A DNA stretch of 5,122 nucleotides from Bacteroidota bacterium (GTDB lineage: Bacteria > Bacteroidota > Bacteroidia > Flavobacteriales > Flavobacteriaceae): positions 1 through 5,122 of the forward strand of contig JAJRSY010000119.1 in assembly GCA_024278565.1 (NCBI GenBank), written 5' to 3'. The notes beneath the pieces were generated by a model. That model saw only the letters and a list, made by a program, of their open reading frames with translations, did not search any database and was not told where the DNA came from. Both the position numbers and the translations under genes were made by a program. Of the stretch, positions 1-5,122 are shown one piece after another. Position 1 is the first letter of the stretch. Every line of letters begins with the position of its first letter.

Positions 1-141
1 CATGGCTGTTTTTTCAATGTTTAAACGGCATTACATAGTTCTATAAGCTAATATTTACATTCTTTAATCCCTTTTTTAGCTTAACTGCTGTCCTAGACCT
101 TTTCTGAAAATATTTATTTAGGACGCTATTGATTGTTAATC

Positions 142-149
142 TATTTTTG
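142..149 (+). promoter_or_regulatory. Possible additional -7 promoter box (TATTTTTG)
   Basis: TATTTTTG matches the Bacteroidota -7 consensus TAnnTTTG exactly, but there is no TTG at the expected distance upstream (the sequence around 118-123 reads TTAGGA). If used, it could drive a longer transcript into the lipoprotein gene at 285, or a nearly leaderless transcript of the short ORF beginning at 154. In AT-rich DNA such a box can easily arise by chance. Confidence 0.2.
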
Positions 150-153
150 TTGA

Positions 154-267
154 ATGGAATACACAGAAACCAAACCAATGCCGTTCATCGAAAAAAGAAC
201 TTATACATTGTTTTTAAGTACCCTGTTATGTTATTTTGTGAATAATTACGTTTCGTTAATATATTAA
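154..267 (+). CDS. Doubtful small ORF, 37 residues
   Basis: An ATG at 154 opens a 37-codon frame ending in TAA at 265-267, in the AT-rich leader of the lipoprotein gene. The product would have a polar start (MEYTETKPMPFIEKR) and then a hydrophobic stretch (about residues 17-37) that could span or insert into a membrane. The only support is its position five bases after an exact TATTTTTG box, which would make it leaderless or nearly so. I recognise no family. A chance ORF is at least as likely, since hydrophobic codons are favoured in T-rich DNA, and the better lipoprotein promoter lies inside it. Confidence 0.12.
   Translation: MEYTETKPMPFIEKRTYTLFLSTLLCYFVNNYVSLIY
208..238 (+). promoter_or_regulatory. 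Candidate promoter of the malectin-domain lipoprotein gene
   Basis: TTG at 208-210 and TTATTTTG at 231-238 are separated by 20 bases. This fits the Bacteroidota primary sigma consensus TTG-N19-21-TAnnTTTG at all but one of the fixed positions (second base of the -7 box). Transcription would start near 245, giving a leader of about 40 bases before the ATG at 285. The leader is AT-rich with no Shine-Dalgarno motif, as is normal for the phylum. The call is by eye from the pattern only. Confidence 0.45.
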
Positions 268-284
268 ACCTAAAATCATTTACT

Positions 285-1256
285 ATGAAAACACTTAATT
301 TTTCGAAATTGGCATTGTTCCTATTTCTTTTTTCATTGATTGCAGTACCAGTATCCTGTGATAGCGATGACCCAGTTGATGTTATAGTCCCGAAACCAGA
401 CCCGGATCCGACCAACGCCAATACGACCATCGATGCCACCGGGTCAACAATCGTTGAAGGAACGTCGACTTCGACAGTGACCGTACAGATTGCCGACACC
501 GATGGAGACCTGTTGGCCACTAGCGGCGGCACGGTAGCCTTAGCTGCGACCGGTTCGGCGAGTGTATCCGCCGTGACCGATAATGGTGACGGTACGTACA
601 CTGCCACGGTTACGAACACCGAAGAAGAGACCGTTACCATATCGGGCGACCTAGACGGTATCGGAATTACAGATACAGTCGAAATCACTTTCAATCCCGA
701 CGATTCGAATCCCGCCCAAGAAGCAACACAATCCACAGAGGAGGTCGGACCTTCACTTCTAAGAATCAATAGTGGTGGCCCAGAAGTTACTTTTGGCGAA
801 ATTACTTTTTTAGAAGATCAATACTTTGGTGAAGGCACCGAGGCATTTACCAATCCTTTTGTGACAGAAATCGCCAATACCGACATGGACGCTATTTTTC
901 TAACGGAAAGGATTACCGGTACTGTGGATATTAAAGGACCTATTTCCTATAACATTCCGGTGACAAATGGAACTTACACTGTAAAACTTTACTTTGCTGA
1001 AATCTATTGGGGCGTTGAGAATCCGCAGATGTTGGAAGGTGGGGTTGGTAGTAGAGTCTTCAATATTTCTATGGAAGACACCGAAATTTTTACGGGCTAC
1101 GATCTCTTTAAAGAACATGGTGCGGCAAGTGCAGGCAGTCGTATGTACGATATTGAAGTTACCGACGGGGAGTTGACCATTACTTTAGAAGCTACCATAA
1201 ACAAACCGAAAGTCTCGGCAATTGAAGTTTTCGGAAACGGAACCATAGGCAATTAA
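285..1256 (+). CDS. Surface lipoprotein with Ig-like (Big-1/invasin type) and malectin-like domains
   Basis: A 323-residue protein, probably an outer-membrane lipoprotein that binds carbohydrate outside the cell. Residues 1-24 form a signal peptide (Lys8, then a Leu/Phe-rich core) ending at VPVSC, with Cys25 as the lipidated residue; Pro at -3 makes the lipobox atypical. DSDD follows directly, resembling the acidic lipoprotein export signal that sends Bacteroidota lipoproteins to the cell surface. A Pro/Asp-rich linker (about 30-45) leads to an Ig-like domain (about 46-137) containing the TDNGDGTYTATVT strand motif of Big-1 modules. A second acidic linker (138-157) precedes a malectin-like domain (158-317) with RINSGGPEV at its start, the core strand VKLYFAEIYW (233-242), GSRVFNI (255-261) and a C-terminal KVSAIEVFG strand. 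Malectin-type domains bind glycans; the ligand here is unknown. There is no catalytic domain and no type IX secretion tail. The first ATG fits the signal peptide. The Ig part has much higher GC than the malectin part. Domain calls are firm in kind; the function is inferred. Confidence 0.85.
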   Translation: MKTLNFSKLALFLFLFSLIAVPVSCDSDDPVDVIVPKPDPDPTNANTTIDATGSTIVEGTSTSTVTVQIADTDGDLLATSGGTVALAATGSASVSAVTDNGDGTYTATVTNTEEETVTISGDLDGIGITDTVEITFNPDDSNPAQEATQSTEEVGPSLLRINSGGPEVTFGEITFLEDQYFGEGTEAFTNPFVTEIANTDMDAIFLTERITGTVDIKGPISYNIPVTNGTYTVKLYFAEIYWGVENPQMLEGGVGSRVFNISMEDTEIFTGYDLFKEHGAASAGSRMYDIEVTDGELTITLEATINKPKVSAIEVFGNGTIGN

Positions 1257-1278
1257 ATAGCTTTACAAATCAATCAAC

Positions 1279-1312
1279 AAACCTGTCATGAGACCTCGTG
1301 ACAGGTTTTTTT
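1279..1312 (+). terminator. Intrinsic terminator after the lipoprotein gene
   Basis: AAACCTGTCA (1279-1288) and TGACAGGTTT (1299-1308) are perfect 10-base inverted arms. Two further inner pairs and one T-G wobble can close the loop to GACC. The right arm runs straight into seven T residues (1306-1312). The hairpin starts 22 bases after the lipoprotein stop codon. This is a textbook Rho-independent terminator; the A-run on the left is short, so it should act mainly on plus-strand transcripts. It isolates the lipoprotein gene from msrA, which therefore needs its own promoter in the 56 bases before 1369; I see no good -7/-33 pair there. Confidence 0.9.
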
Positions 1313-1368
1313 ACTTGAAAATGTAAGTACTTCGTAACTTGTACTACAAATTGCGAAAACGAATTGCC

Positions 1369-2061
1369 ATGAAAATTGTAAAGATTTCTACCCTGCTCTT
1401 AACTATTTTGTTCACTAGTGGTTGCCGATCATCAGTAAAAAGAGACAATACCAATAAGCAGAGTGTCGCACAAGCTACGACTGAAATGCATAAAAAAATA
1501 CCTCAAGATTTGAGCACCTACGAAACCGCATACTTTGCCAGTGGGTGCTTTTGGTGCGTAGAGGCCATTTTTGAAAGTGTAAAGGGCGTAAAAGAAGTTG
1601 TTTCGGGCTATGCCGGAGGCACAGAAAAAAACCCGACCTATGAACAGGTAGGAGGTGGGCATTCAAGTCATGCCGAGGCGGTAGAAGTATATTATGACCC
1701 AAAGGTGATCTCATTTACCGAGCTTGTACAGGTGTTTTTTGGCTCGCACGACCCCACAACCCTAAACCAACAAGGACCGGACAAAGGTTCTCAATATCGT
1801 TCGATTGCCTTCTACAAGAATGAAGGTGAAAAGAAAATAATAAATACCTATATAGCTGCTTTAAAAGACCAAAAGGTGTACAAAGGCGAACCTATTACCA
1901 CTGAAGTGACAGAGTTTACCAAATTTTATGATGCCGAGGACTATCACCAAGATTATGAACAAAAGCACCCGAACAACCCGTATGTTAAGAATGTTTCCAT
2001 TCTGAGATTGAACCGGTTCAAGAAAAATCACGGGGAATTCCTAAAAAAAAGTAACCATTAG
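1369..2061 (+). CDS. msrA: Peptide-methionine (S)-S-oxide reductase MsrA, lipoprotein form
   Basis: Reduces methionine S-sulfoxide in damaged proteins back to methionine. From the ATG at 1369 the product has 230 residues. A TTG 30 bases upstream is in frame, but the ATG puts the signal peptide at the very N-terminus. Residues 1-18 are a lipoprotein signal (core STLLLTILF) ending TSGC, with Cys19 lipidated. The following residues are basic/polar (RSSVKR) with no acidic export signal, so a periplasm-facing membrane location is most likely. The MsrA domain spans about 53-217: GCFWC at 59-63 with the sulfoxide-attacking Cys60, NPTYEQV, HAEAV (101-105) with the catalytic Glu103, HDPT (Asp128), GSQYRS (Tyr143) and FYDAEDYHQDY. 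These match Cys51, Glu94, Asp129 and Tyr134 of E. coli MsrA. Cys60 and Cys63 are the only mature cysteines besides the lipid one, so Cys63 or an external thioredoxin-like reductant must complete the cycle. No msrB is nearby. The tail NVSILRLNRFKK is familiar from Bacteroidota MsrA proteins. Confidence 0.95.
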   Translation: MKIVKISTLLLTILFTSGCRSSVKRDNTNKQSVAQATTEMHKKIPQDLSTYETAYFASGCFWCVEAIFESVKGVKEVVSGYAGGTEKNPTYEQVGGGHSSHAEAVEVYYDPKVISFTELVQVFFGSHDPTTLNQQGPDKGSQYRSIAFYKNEGEKKIINTYIAALKDQKVYKGEPITTEVTEFTKFYDAEDYHQDYEQKHPNNPYVKNVSILRLNRFKKNHGEFLKKSNH

Positions 2062-2275
2062 AAGTATAGTTACAGATAAGATCAGTTCTTGAATGTCAAT
2101 GGAACAAAAACGGGGATTGAAGACAGACAGTACCAAACTCTGAGATATTTCAACTAATGATTAAGACCATTGAACCCGTTTAAACTTTTTAAAATATCGA
2201 TATCAAAAGATCGCTGCCCCTGAAAACTACGTAGATGATTGAAAAGATACTGCACAAAACCTGAATGGCGATTAC
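2062..2275. other. Gap between msrA and galM without a recognisable gene
   Basis: This 214-base stretch is closed by stop codons in the forward frames I read and shows no terminator with a T-run. It contains two short perfect palindromes, GTTTAAAC (2178-2185) and ATATCGATAT (2194-2203), ten bases apart. Both are AT-rich and may be chance, but palindromes upstream of a sugar gene could also be operator sites. No convincing TAnnTTTG box was found for galM; TAAACTTT at 2181-2188 is a weak match. Confidence 0.3.
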
Positions 2276-3181
2276 ATGAAACAAGTTACCCTTAGTACTC
2301 CCTTTATCACCCTTATCGTACTTGACTACGGTGCTATAATCCAAAAAGTATTGATCAAGGATAAAGAAGGAAAACCAATCAACGTAGTGGTGGGGTTTGA
2401 TCGGCCCAATGAATACTTAAAAGACAAAAAATGCCTCGGTGCCTGTGTTGGCAGGTATGCCGGTCGAATTTCAAACGGAAGTTTTGTGCTCGACCGTGAA
2501 ACATACCATTTGCACGAAATAAAAGAGATACACCTACATGGCGGAAAAGAGGGGTTTGCAAAAAAGTACTGGGTCATTGAAGAAGTAAACCACGGGCGGT
2601 ATCCTTGGGTTAGACTGTCGTACCAGAGCAGGCACTTAGAGGAGGGATATCCGGGCAATCTAAAAGCCACCGTAACCTATAAATTGGTCGATAACGCTCT
2701 GCATATTACCCATGGAGCCACAACAGACCGTACTACGGTAGTGAATTTGACCAACCATTCCTATTTTAAGTTGGATGCTGCCAACGAGATTGACCATTAC
2801 CGCCTGCAATTGAACTGTAAGCAATGGGTGGAAACCTATGAAAACCTCTTGCCCACAGGAAATTTTTTGTCTGTATCAGATACCACTTCTGATTTCTTAA
2901 AAGAGAAGGCCATTGAAAAAATTCGTTTAGATGCCACTTTTAAAATAGATGCCAAAGCAAAAACAGCGGCGCGGATCTCATCTGAAAGATCAGGTATTTC
3001 GATGAATGTGTTTACGAACCAACCAGGGGTGGTGGTGTATACCCCCTTGGCTTTTCCGGCAATTTGTTTTGAGACGCAAAATTTTCCCGATGCACCCAAT
3101 CACAAGAATTTTCCGAACAGTATTCTCCGTCCCAAAGAAGTATACACAAATGAATCTAAGTTTGTTTTTGATCTTTTATGA
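2276..3181 (+). CDS. galM: Aldose 1-epimerase (galactose mutarotase)
   Basis: Interconverts the alpha and beta anomers of aldoses such as galactose and glucose, feeding the Leloir pathway. The product has 301 residues and no signal peptide, so it is probably cytoplasmic. Family motifs occur in order: LDYGAIIQKV (16-25), GRYAGRI (59-65, the substrate-binding Arg is Arg64), HLHGG (86-90, His88), EEGYPGNL (122-129), NLTNHSYFKL (157-166, the catalytic acid is His161), LDATF (218-222, Asp219) and ICFETQNFPDAPNHKNFP (263-280, the catalytic base is Glu266). It is about 45 residues shorter than E. coli GalM (346), mainly between the LDATF motif and the Glu266 segment and at the N-terminus. All key catalytic positions survive, so it should be active. 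The usual His after the LDATF Asp is Ala here. The ATG at 2276 fits the normal N-terminal beta strand; an in-frame TGA lies 36 bases upstream. No galactose genes are adjacent, so the physiological sugar is open. Confidence 0.93.
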   Translation: MKQVTLSTPFITLIVLDYGAIIQKVLIKDKEGKPINVVVGFDRPNEYLKDKKCLGACVGRYAGRISNGSFVLDRETYHLHEIKEIHLHGGKEGFAKKYWVIEEVNHGRYPWVRLSYQSRHLEEGYPGNLKATVTYKLVDNALHITHGATTDRTTVVNLTNHSYFKLDAANEIDHYRLQLNCKQWVETYENLLPTGNFLSVSDTTSDFLKEKAIEKIRLDATFKIDAKAKTAARISSERSGISMNVFTNQPGVVVYTPLAFPAICFETQNFPDAPNHKNFPNSILRPKEVYTNESKFVFDLL

Positions 3182-3182
3182 A

Positions 3183-3207
3183 CCGTAACTCACGAAAAAG
3201 TTACTGG
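3183..3207 (+). other. Small hairpin just after galM
   Basis: GTAACT (3185-3190) and AGTTAC (3199-3204) form inverted arms around an 8-base loop. A CC at 3183-3184 can pair with the GG at 3206-3207 across a single bulged T. A third arm, GTAAC at 3207-3211, could compete for pairing with the GTTAC arm. The hairpin starts two bases after the galM stop codon. No T-run follows, so it is not a standard intrinsic terminator; it may protect the 3' end of the message or be incidental. Confidence 0.3.
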
Positions 3208-3293
3208 TAACGAAGAGGTTTTCCGCCTATATAAAAATTTAGTTTTACCGTTAGTTGCAACAGATTTCGTAATTTAGAGGAAAACTTATACCC

Positions 3294-3854
3294 ATGAAAT
3301 TCTTAAAGTGGTTCTTGGTCGTAACGACCGTACTGGTTCTATTGATGGTTTTTGTGGGCATGCCCTATATGCAAGAACAGACCAAAAAACACAGTCCCGA
3401 AAAAACGGAAACCTATACCGAAAACGGTTTTGACCTATCGGTGACCTATTCGAGCCCCTCAAAAAAGGGAAGGGTCATTTTCGGTGAACTCGTACCTTAT
3501 AACGTGGTTTGGAGAACAGGTGCCAATGAACCCACTACCTTTACCACGGCCACCGCAATTAAGATAATCGATAAAAAATTACCAGCTGGGACTTACTCAT
3601 TATGGGCAAAACCAAAAAAAGAGAACTGGACGGTCACTCTCAACAAAGAGATTCCCGAATGGGGCGTGACCATACTTAGCGGAGGTAAGGAAACCACTCG
3701 AAACCCAGAACAAGATATTGTAGAAGTTGAAGTAGCGACAGACCCGCTTTCATCACCCCAAGAGAATTTTACCATAGCGTTCGAAAATGAAGGTCAGTTG
3801 TACCTTTCATTGTCATGGGACGATACGGTGGTAAGGATTCCAATAAACAAATAA
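3294..3854 (+). CDS. Membrane-anchored DUF2911 family protein
   Basis: A 186-residue protein of the DUF2911 family, which is widespread in Bacteroidota and has no established function. Residues 1-6 (MKFLKW) are basic and are followed by a strong hydrophobic segment (about 7-25). There is no lipobox cysteine, so this is either an uncleaved N-terminal membrane anchor or a signal peptide; the rest would face the periplasm. The DUF2911 domain covers about 45-185. Its signature is PSKKGRVIFGELVPYNVVWR (55-74), followed by TGANEPTTF, then LPAGTYSLWAKP (96-107), and it ends in a beta-rich LYLSLSWDDTVVRIPI strand pair. The start is the first ATG, with an SD-like AGAGGA at 3276-3281, 12 bases upstream. 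The gene sits five bases ahead of the proposed meaB start and is very likely cotranscribed with it. Family assignment is from recognised motifs; the role is unknown. Confidence 0.88.
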   Translation: MKFLKWFLVVTTVLVLLMVFVGMPYMQEQTKKHSPEKTETYTENGFDLSVTYSSPSKKGRVIFGELVPYNVVWRTGANEPTTFTTATAIKIIDKKLPAGTYSLWAKPKKENWTVTLNKEIPEWGVTILSGGKETTRNPEQDIVEVEVATDPLSSPQENFTIAFENEGQLYLSLSWDDTVVRIPINK

Positions 3855-3859
3855 ATCAA

Positions 3860-4933
3860 GTGCCCCAGAAAAACACCCGCTCAGAACATATTACCAAAAT
3901 TCAACACAAACGAAAGCCGCATCTCTTGGAAGATGCACTTGGTGCTGAAATTATAAAAGGCAACCAAACGGCCTTGGCAAGAGCTATTACCTTGGTTGAA
4001 AGCACAAAAAAGGATGATTTTAATAAGTCCAATACGATCATTGAAAAATGTCTGTTACAAAAAACCGATAGCATCAGAATTGGCATTACCGGGGTTCCCG
4101 GGGTCGGAAAAAGCACTTTTATCGAATCGTTCGGAAAAAAAATCACCTCGCTCGGAAAAAAAGTAGCCGTTCTTGCAATTGACCCCACAAGCAGCCAGAG
4201 CAAGGGAAGTATTTTGGGTGACAAGACCCGAATGCCAGAACTGGTCAAAGACCCAAATGCATTTATACGTCCGTCCCCATCAAGTTTATCATTAGGGGGC
4301 GTGGCTCGAAAGACCCGTGAAACCATTATCTTGTGTGAGGCGGCCGGTTATGATGTAATCCTTATCGAGACCGTTGGTGTGGGGCAAAGCGAAATAGCCG
4401 CACATAGTATGGTAGATTTCTTTTTGCTCTTGAAATTACCGGGGGCAGGTGATGAACTACAGGGCATTAAACGGGGTATTATAGAAATGGCGGATGCCCT
4501 GGTCATCAACAAGGCAGACGGTGATAACATTAAAAGTGCCCGGTTCGCCGAAACCGAATTTAAGAGGGCCTTGCACCTCTACCCCCCCAAAGAGAATGGT
4601 TGGGCACCTAAGGTGCTCAGTTGTTCTGCTCTTGAAAATAGGGGATTGGACGAAATCTGGGAGATGATAGCAACCTATGTCCAGCAAGCCAAAGAAACGG
4701 ATTCTTTCAAATTGAAACGGCAGCAACAAAACAAACACTGGTTGCTACAGACCATCGATGAACAATTAAAACTTCAGTTCTATCAGGATCCTGCGGTTAA
4801 GACCAAACTTGAAAAGATGATAAAAGAGGTCTCGAACAATAAAGTATCGCCATTTAAGGCCGCTGCCGAACTATTACAAATGCACCGAACAAGCTCGACC
4901 GGGGCTCCCACCTACACCGGTAAGAACGAGTGA
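3860..4933 (+). CDS. meaB: MeaB/ArgK-type GTPase, chaperone of methylmalonyl-CoA mutase
   Basis: A GTPase that loads adenosylcobalamin into methylmalonyl-CoA mutase and protects the enzyme from inactivation, supporting propionate/succinyl-CoA interconversion in the cytoplasm. From the GTG at 3860 the product has 357 residues, near the family norm (about 330) with a longer polar N-terminus. Motifs in this numbering: Walker A GVPGVGKS (78-85), the family block LAIDPTSSQSKGSILGDKTR (105-124), RPSPSSLSLGGVARKTRE (137-154), switch ETVGVGQSE (170-178), NKAD (217-220) for guanine recognition, and SCSALENRG (254-262). The C-terminal helical arm (about 285-345) matches the dimerisation region. Start choice: an in-frame ATG at 3815 would overlap the DUF2911 gene by 40 bases and add MGRYGGKDSNKQINQ, which reads like shadow sequence. 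The GTG lies five bases after the upstream stop, a usual operon spacing. No other in-frame ATG occurs before the GTPase core. The mutase genes are not in the window. Confidence 0.93.
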   Translation: MPQKNTRSEHITKIQHKRKPHLLEDALGAEIIKGNQTALARAITLVESTKKDDFNKSNTIIEKCLLQKTDSIRIGITGVPGVGKSTFIESFGKKITSLGKKVAVLAIDPTSSQSKGSILGDKTRMPELVKDPNAFIRPSPSSLSLGGVARKTRETIILCEAAGYDVILIETVGVGQSEIAAHSMVDFFLLLKLPGAGDELQGIKRGIIEMADALVINKADGDNIKSARFAETEFKRALHLYPPKENGWAPKVLSCSALENRGLDEIWEMIATYVQQAKETDSFKLKRQQQNKHWLLQTIDEQLKLQFYQDPAVKTKLEKMIKEVSNNKVSPFKAAAELLQMHRTSSTGAPTYTGKNE

Positions 4934-4959
4934 GTTGTTATACAATTGAACACTTGTTT

Positions 4960-5122
4960 TTATTCCCTCATTAAAGCATTGATATACTCCTTCCACTTTA
5001 AAATTCGGAAGAATACGGGCAGTCTATTTTTTCGGCGAGCAAGGCAAAATTTATCGGCATAGCCGTAGCTACGACGATAAATTTTAACGCCGATCGGCGG
5101 AAAAAGAGCAAGCCTGCCTGCC
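4960..5122 (-). CDS. Possible C-terminal end of an unidentified minus-strand gene (partial)
   Basis: Reading leftward from the window edge, one minus-strand frame stays open for 53 codons and ends in TAA (plus-strand bases 4960-4962). The last part, LPVFFRILKWKEYINALMRE, has the look of a real protein end with alternating basic and hydrophobic residues. The upstream part (around FPPIGVKIYRRSYGYADKF) is encoded by the palindromic element at 5027-5105. No start codon context or family motif is visible, so the product cannot be named. It would converge on meaB with a 26-base gap. Either a gene to the right has had its 3' end overwritten or extended by the repeat, or the frame is open by chance, as an unbroken 53-codon frame is not rare. 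Confidence 0.25.
   Translation of the reverse strand, partial: AGRLALFPPIGVKIYRRSYGYADKFCLARRKNRLPVFFRILKWKEYINALMRE
5027..5105. repeat. Composite palindromic, REP-like intergenic element
   Basis: The core is a perfect 11-base inverted repeat, AAAATTTATCG (5046-5056) and CGATAAATTTT (5075-5085), around an 18-base centre. The centre holds a perfect 10-base palindrome CGTAGCTACG (5064-5073), which overlaps a competing small hairpin CGGC-ATA-GCCG (5055-5065). Outside the core, CGGCG (5033-5037) can pair with CGCCG (5088-5092), the right flank is itself the 12-base palindrome CGCCGATCGGCG (5088-5099), and T6 (5027-5032) faces A5 (5101-5105). A near-direct repeat GAGCAAGGC/GAGCAAGCC (5037-5045, 5106-5114) brackets the unit. 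The layout resembles dispersed REP/BIME-like repeats found between genes. It lies downstream of meaB and could stabilise or end its transcript. Copy number cannot be judged from one window. Confidence 0.7.

Noticed and set aside
90..124. GTCCTA (90-95) and TAGGAC (119-124) inverted pair in the left intergenic region
   Set aside because: Only six pairs around a 23-base loop with no T-run; too weak to call a terminator or operator.
185..769. A 194-codon open frame on the minus strand opposite the lipoprotein's N-terminal half
   Set aside because: It mirrors the GC-rich Ig-like domain; its Ser/Val/Thr-heavy product is what antisense reading of ACC, GAC and GCC codons gives. The plus-strand frame has a signal peptide and recognisable domains.
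1339..1368. TTG start giving msrA ten extra N-terminal residues
   Set aside because: The ATG at 1369 places the lipoprotein signal peptide at the N-terminus with normal length; the extension would put KLRKR ahead of it without benefit.
3901..4326. A 141-codon minus-strand frame inside meaB
   Set aside because: It lies fully opposite conserved GTPase motifs, which are clearly coding on the plus strand, and its product shows no family motif.
4934..4962. Possible terminator directly after meaB (ACAA...TTGT followed by a T-run at 4956-4961)
   Set aside because: The stem is only about four A/T-rich pairs, so it would not be stable. The palindromic element further right is a better candidate for 3'-end structure.
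1..5122. CRISPR array, tRNA/rRNA genes, insertion sequence, defence or biosynthetic system
   Set aside because: I saw no regularly spaced direct repeats, no tRNA-like cloverleaf, no transposase and no defence-type domain. The confident genes are ordinary chromosomal functions.

Overview
The window looks like chromosomal DNA of a marine-type member of the Flavobacteriaceae (Bacteroidota). This rests on moderate to low GC, an almost complete lack of Shine-Dalgarno sites, a promoter-like TTG-N20-TTATTTTG pair close to the Bacteroidota consensus TTG-N19-21-TAnnTTTG, a lipoprotein with an acidic export signal right after its lipid cysteine, and a gene set (DUF2911, MeaB, lipoprotein MsrA, malectin-domain lipoprotein) typical of that family. 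The genus cannot be fixed from the sequence alone.

Layout, left to right. 1-284: AT-rich and without a confident gene; it holds two candidate promoter boxes and a doubtful 37-codon ORF. 285-1256 (+): a surface-type lipoprotein made of one invasin/Big-1-like Ig domain followed by a malectin-like carbohydrate-binding domain, closed by a strong intrinsic terminator at 1279-1312. 1369-2061 (+): lipoprotein peptide-methionine sulfoxide reductase MsrA. 2062-2275: a 214-base gap with nothing recognisable apart from short AT-rich palindromes. 2276-3181 (+): aldose 1-epimerase GalM, followed by a small hairpin. 3294-3854 (+): a membrane-anchored DUF2911 protein. 3860-4933 (+): MeaB, the GTPase chaperone of methylmalonyl-CoA mutase, probably starting at a GTG five bases after the DUF2911 stop codon and so cotranscribed with it. 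4934-5122: a composite palindromic, REP-like element lying within an open minus-strand frame that runs off the window and ends in a protein-like C-terminus.

All five confident genes point the same way, but only DUF2911-meaB looks like a true operon. The others are separated by gaps of about 110-215 bases and do unrelated jobs: glycan binding at the cell surface, repair of oxidised envelope proteins, sugar anomer interconversion, and cobalamin-enzyme maintenance. Methylmalonyl-CoA mutase itself, MeaB's client, is not in the window.

I found no evidence of a new defence, mobile or biosynthetic system. The leads most worth following are the palindromic element at 5027-5105 with its overlapping minus-strand reading frame, and the sharp composition change between the two domains of the first lipoprotein, which suggests domain capture.
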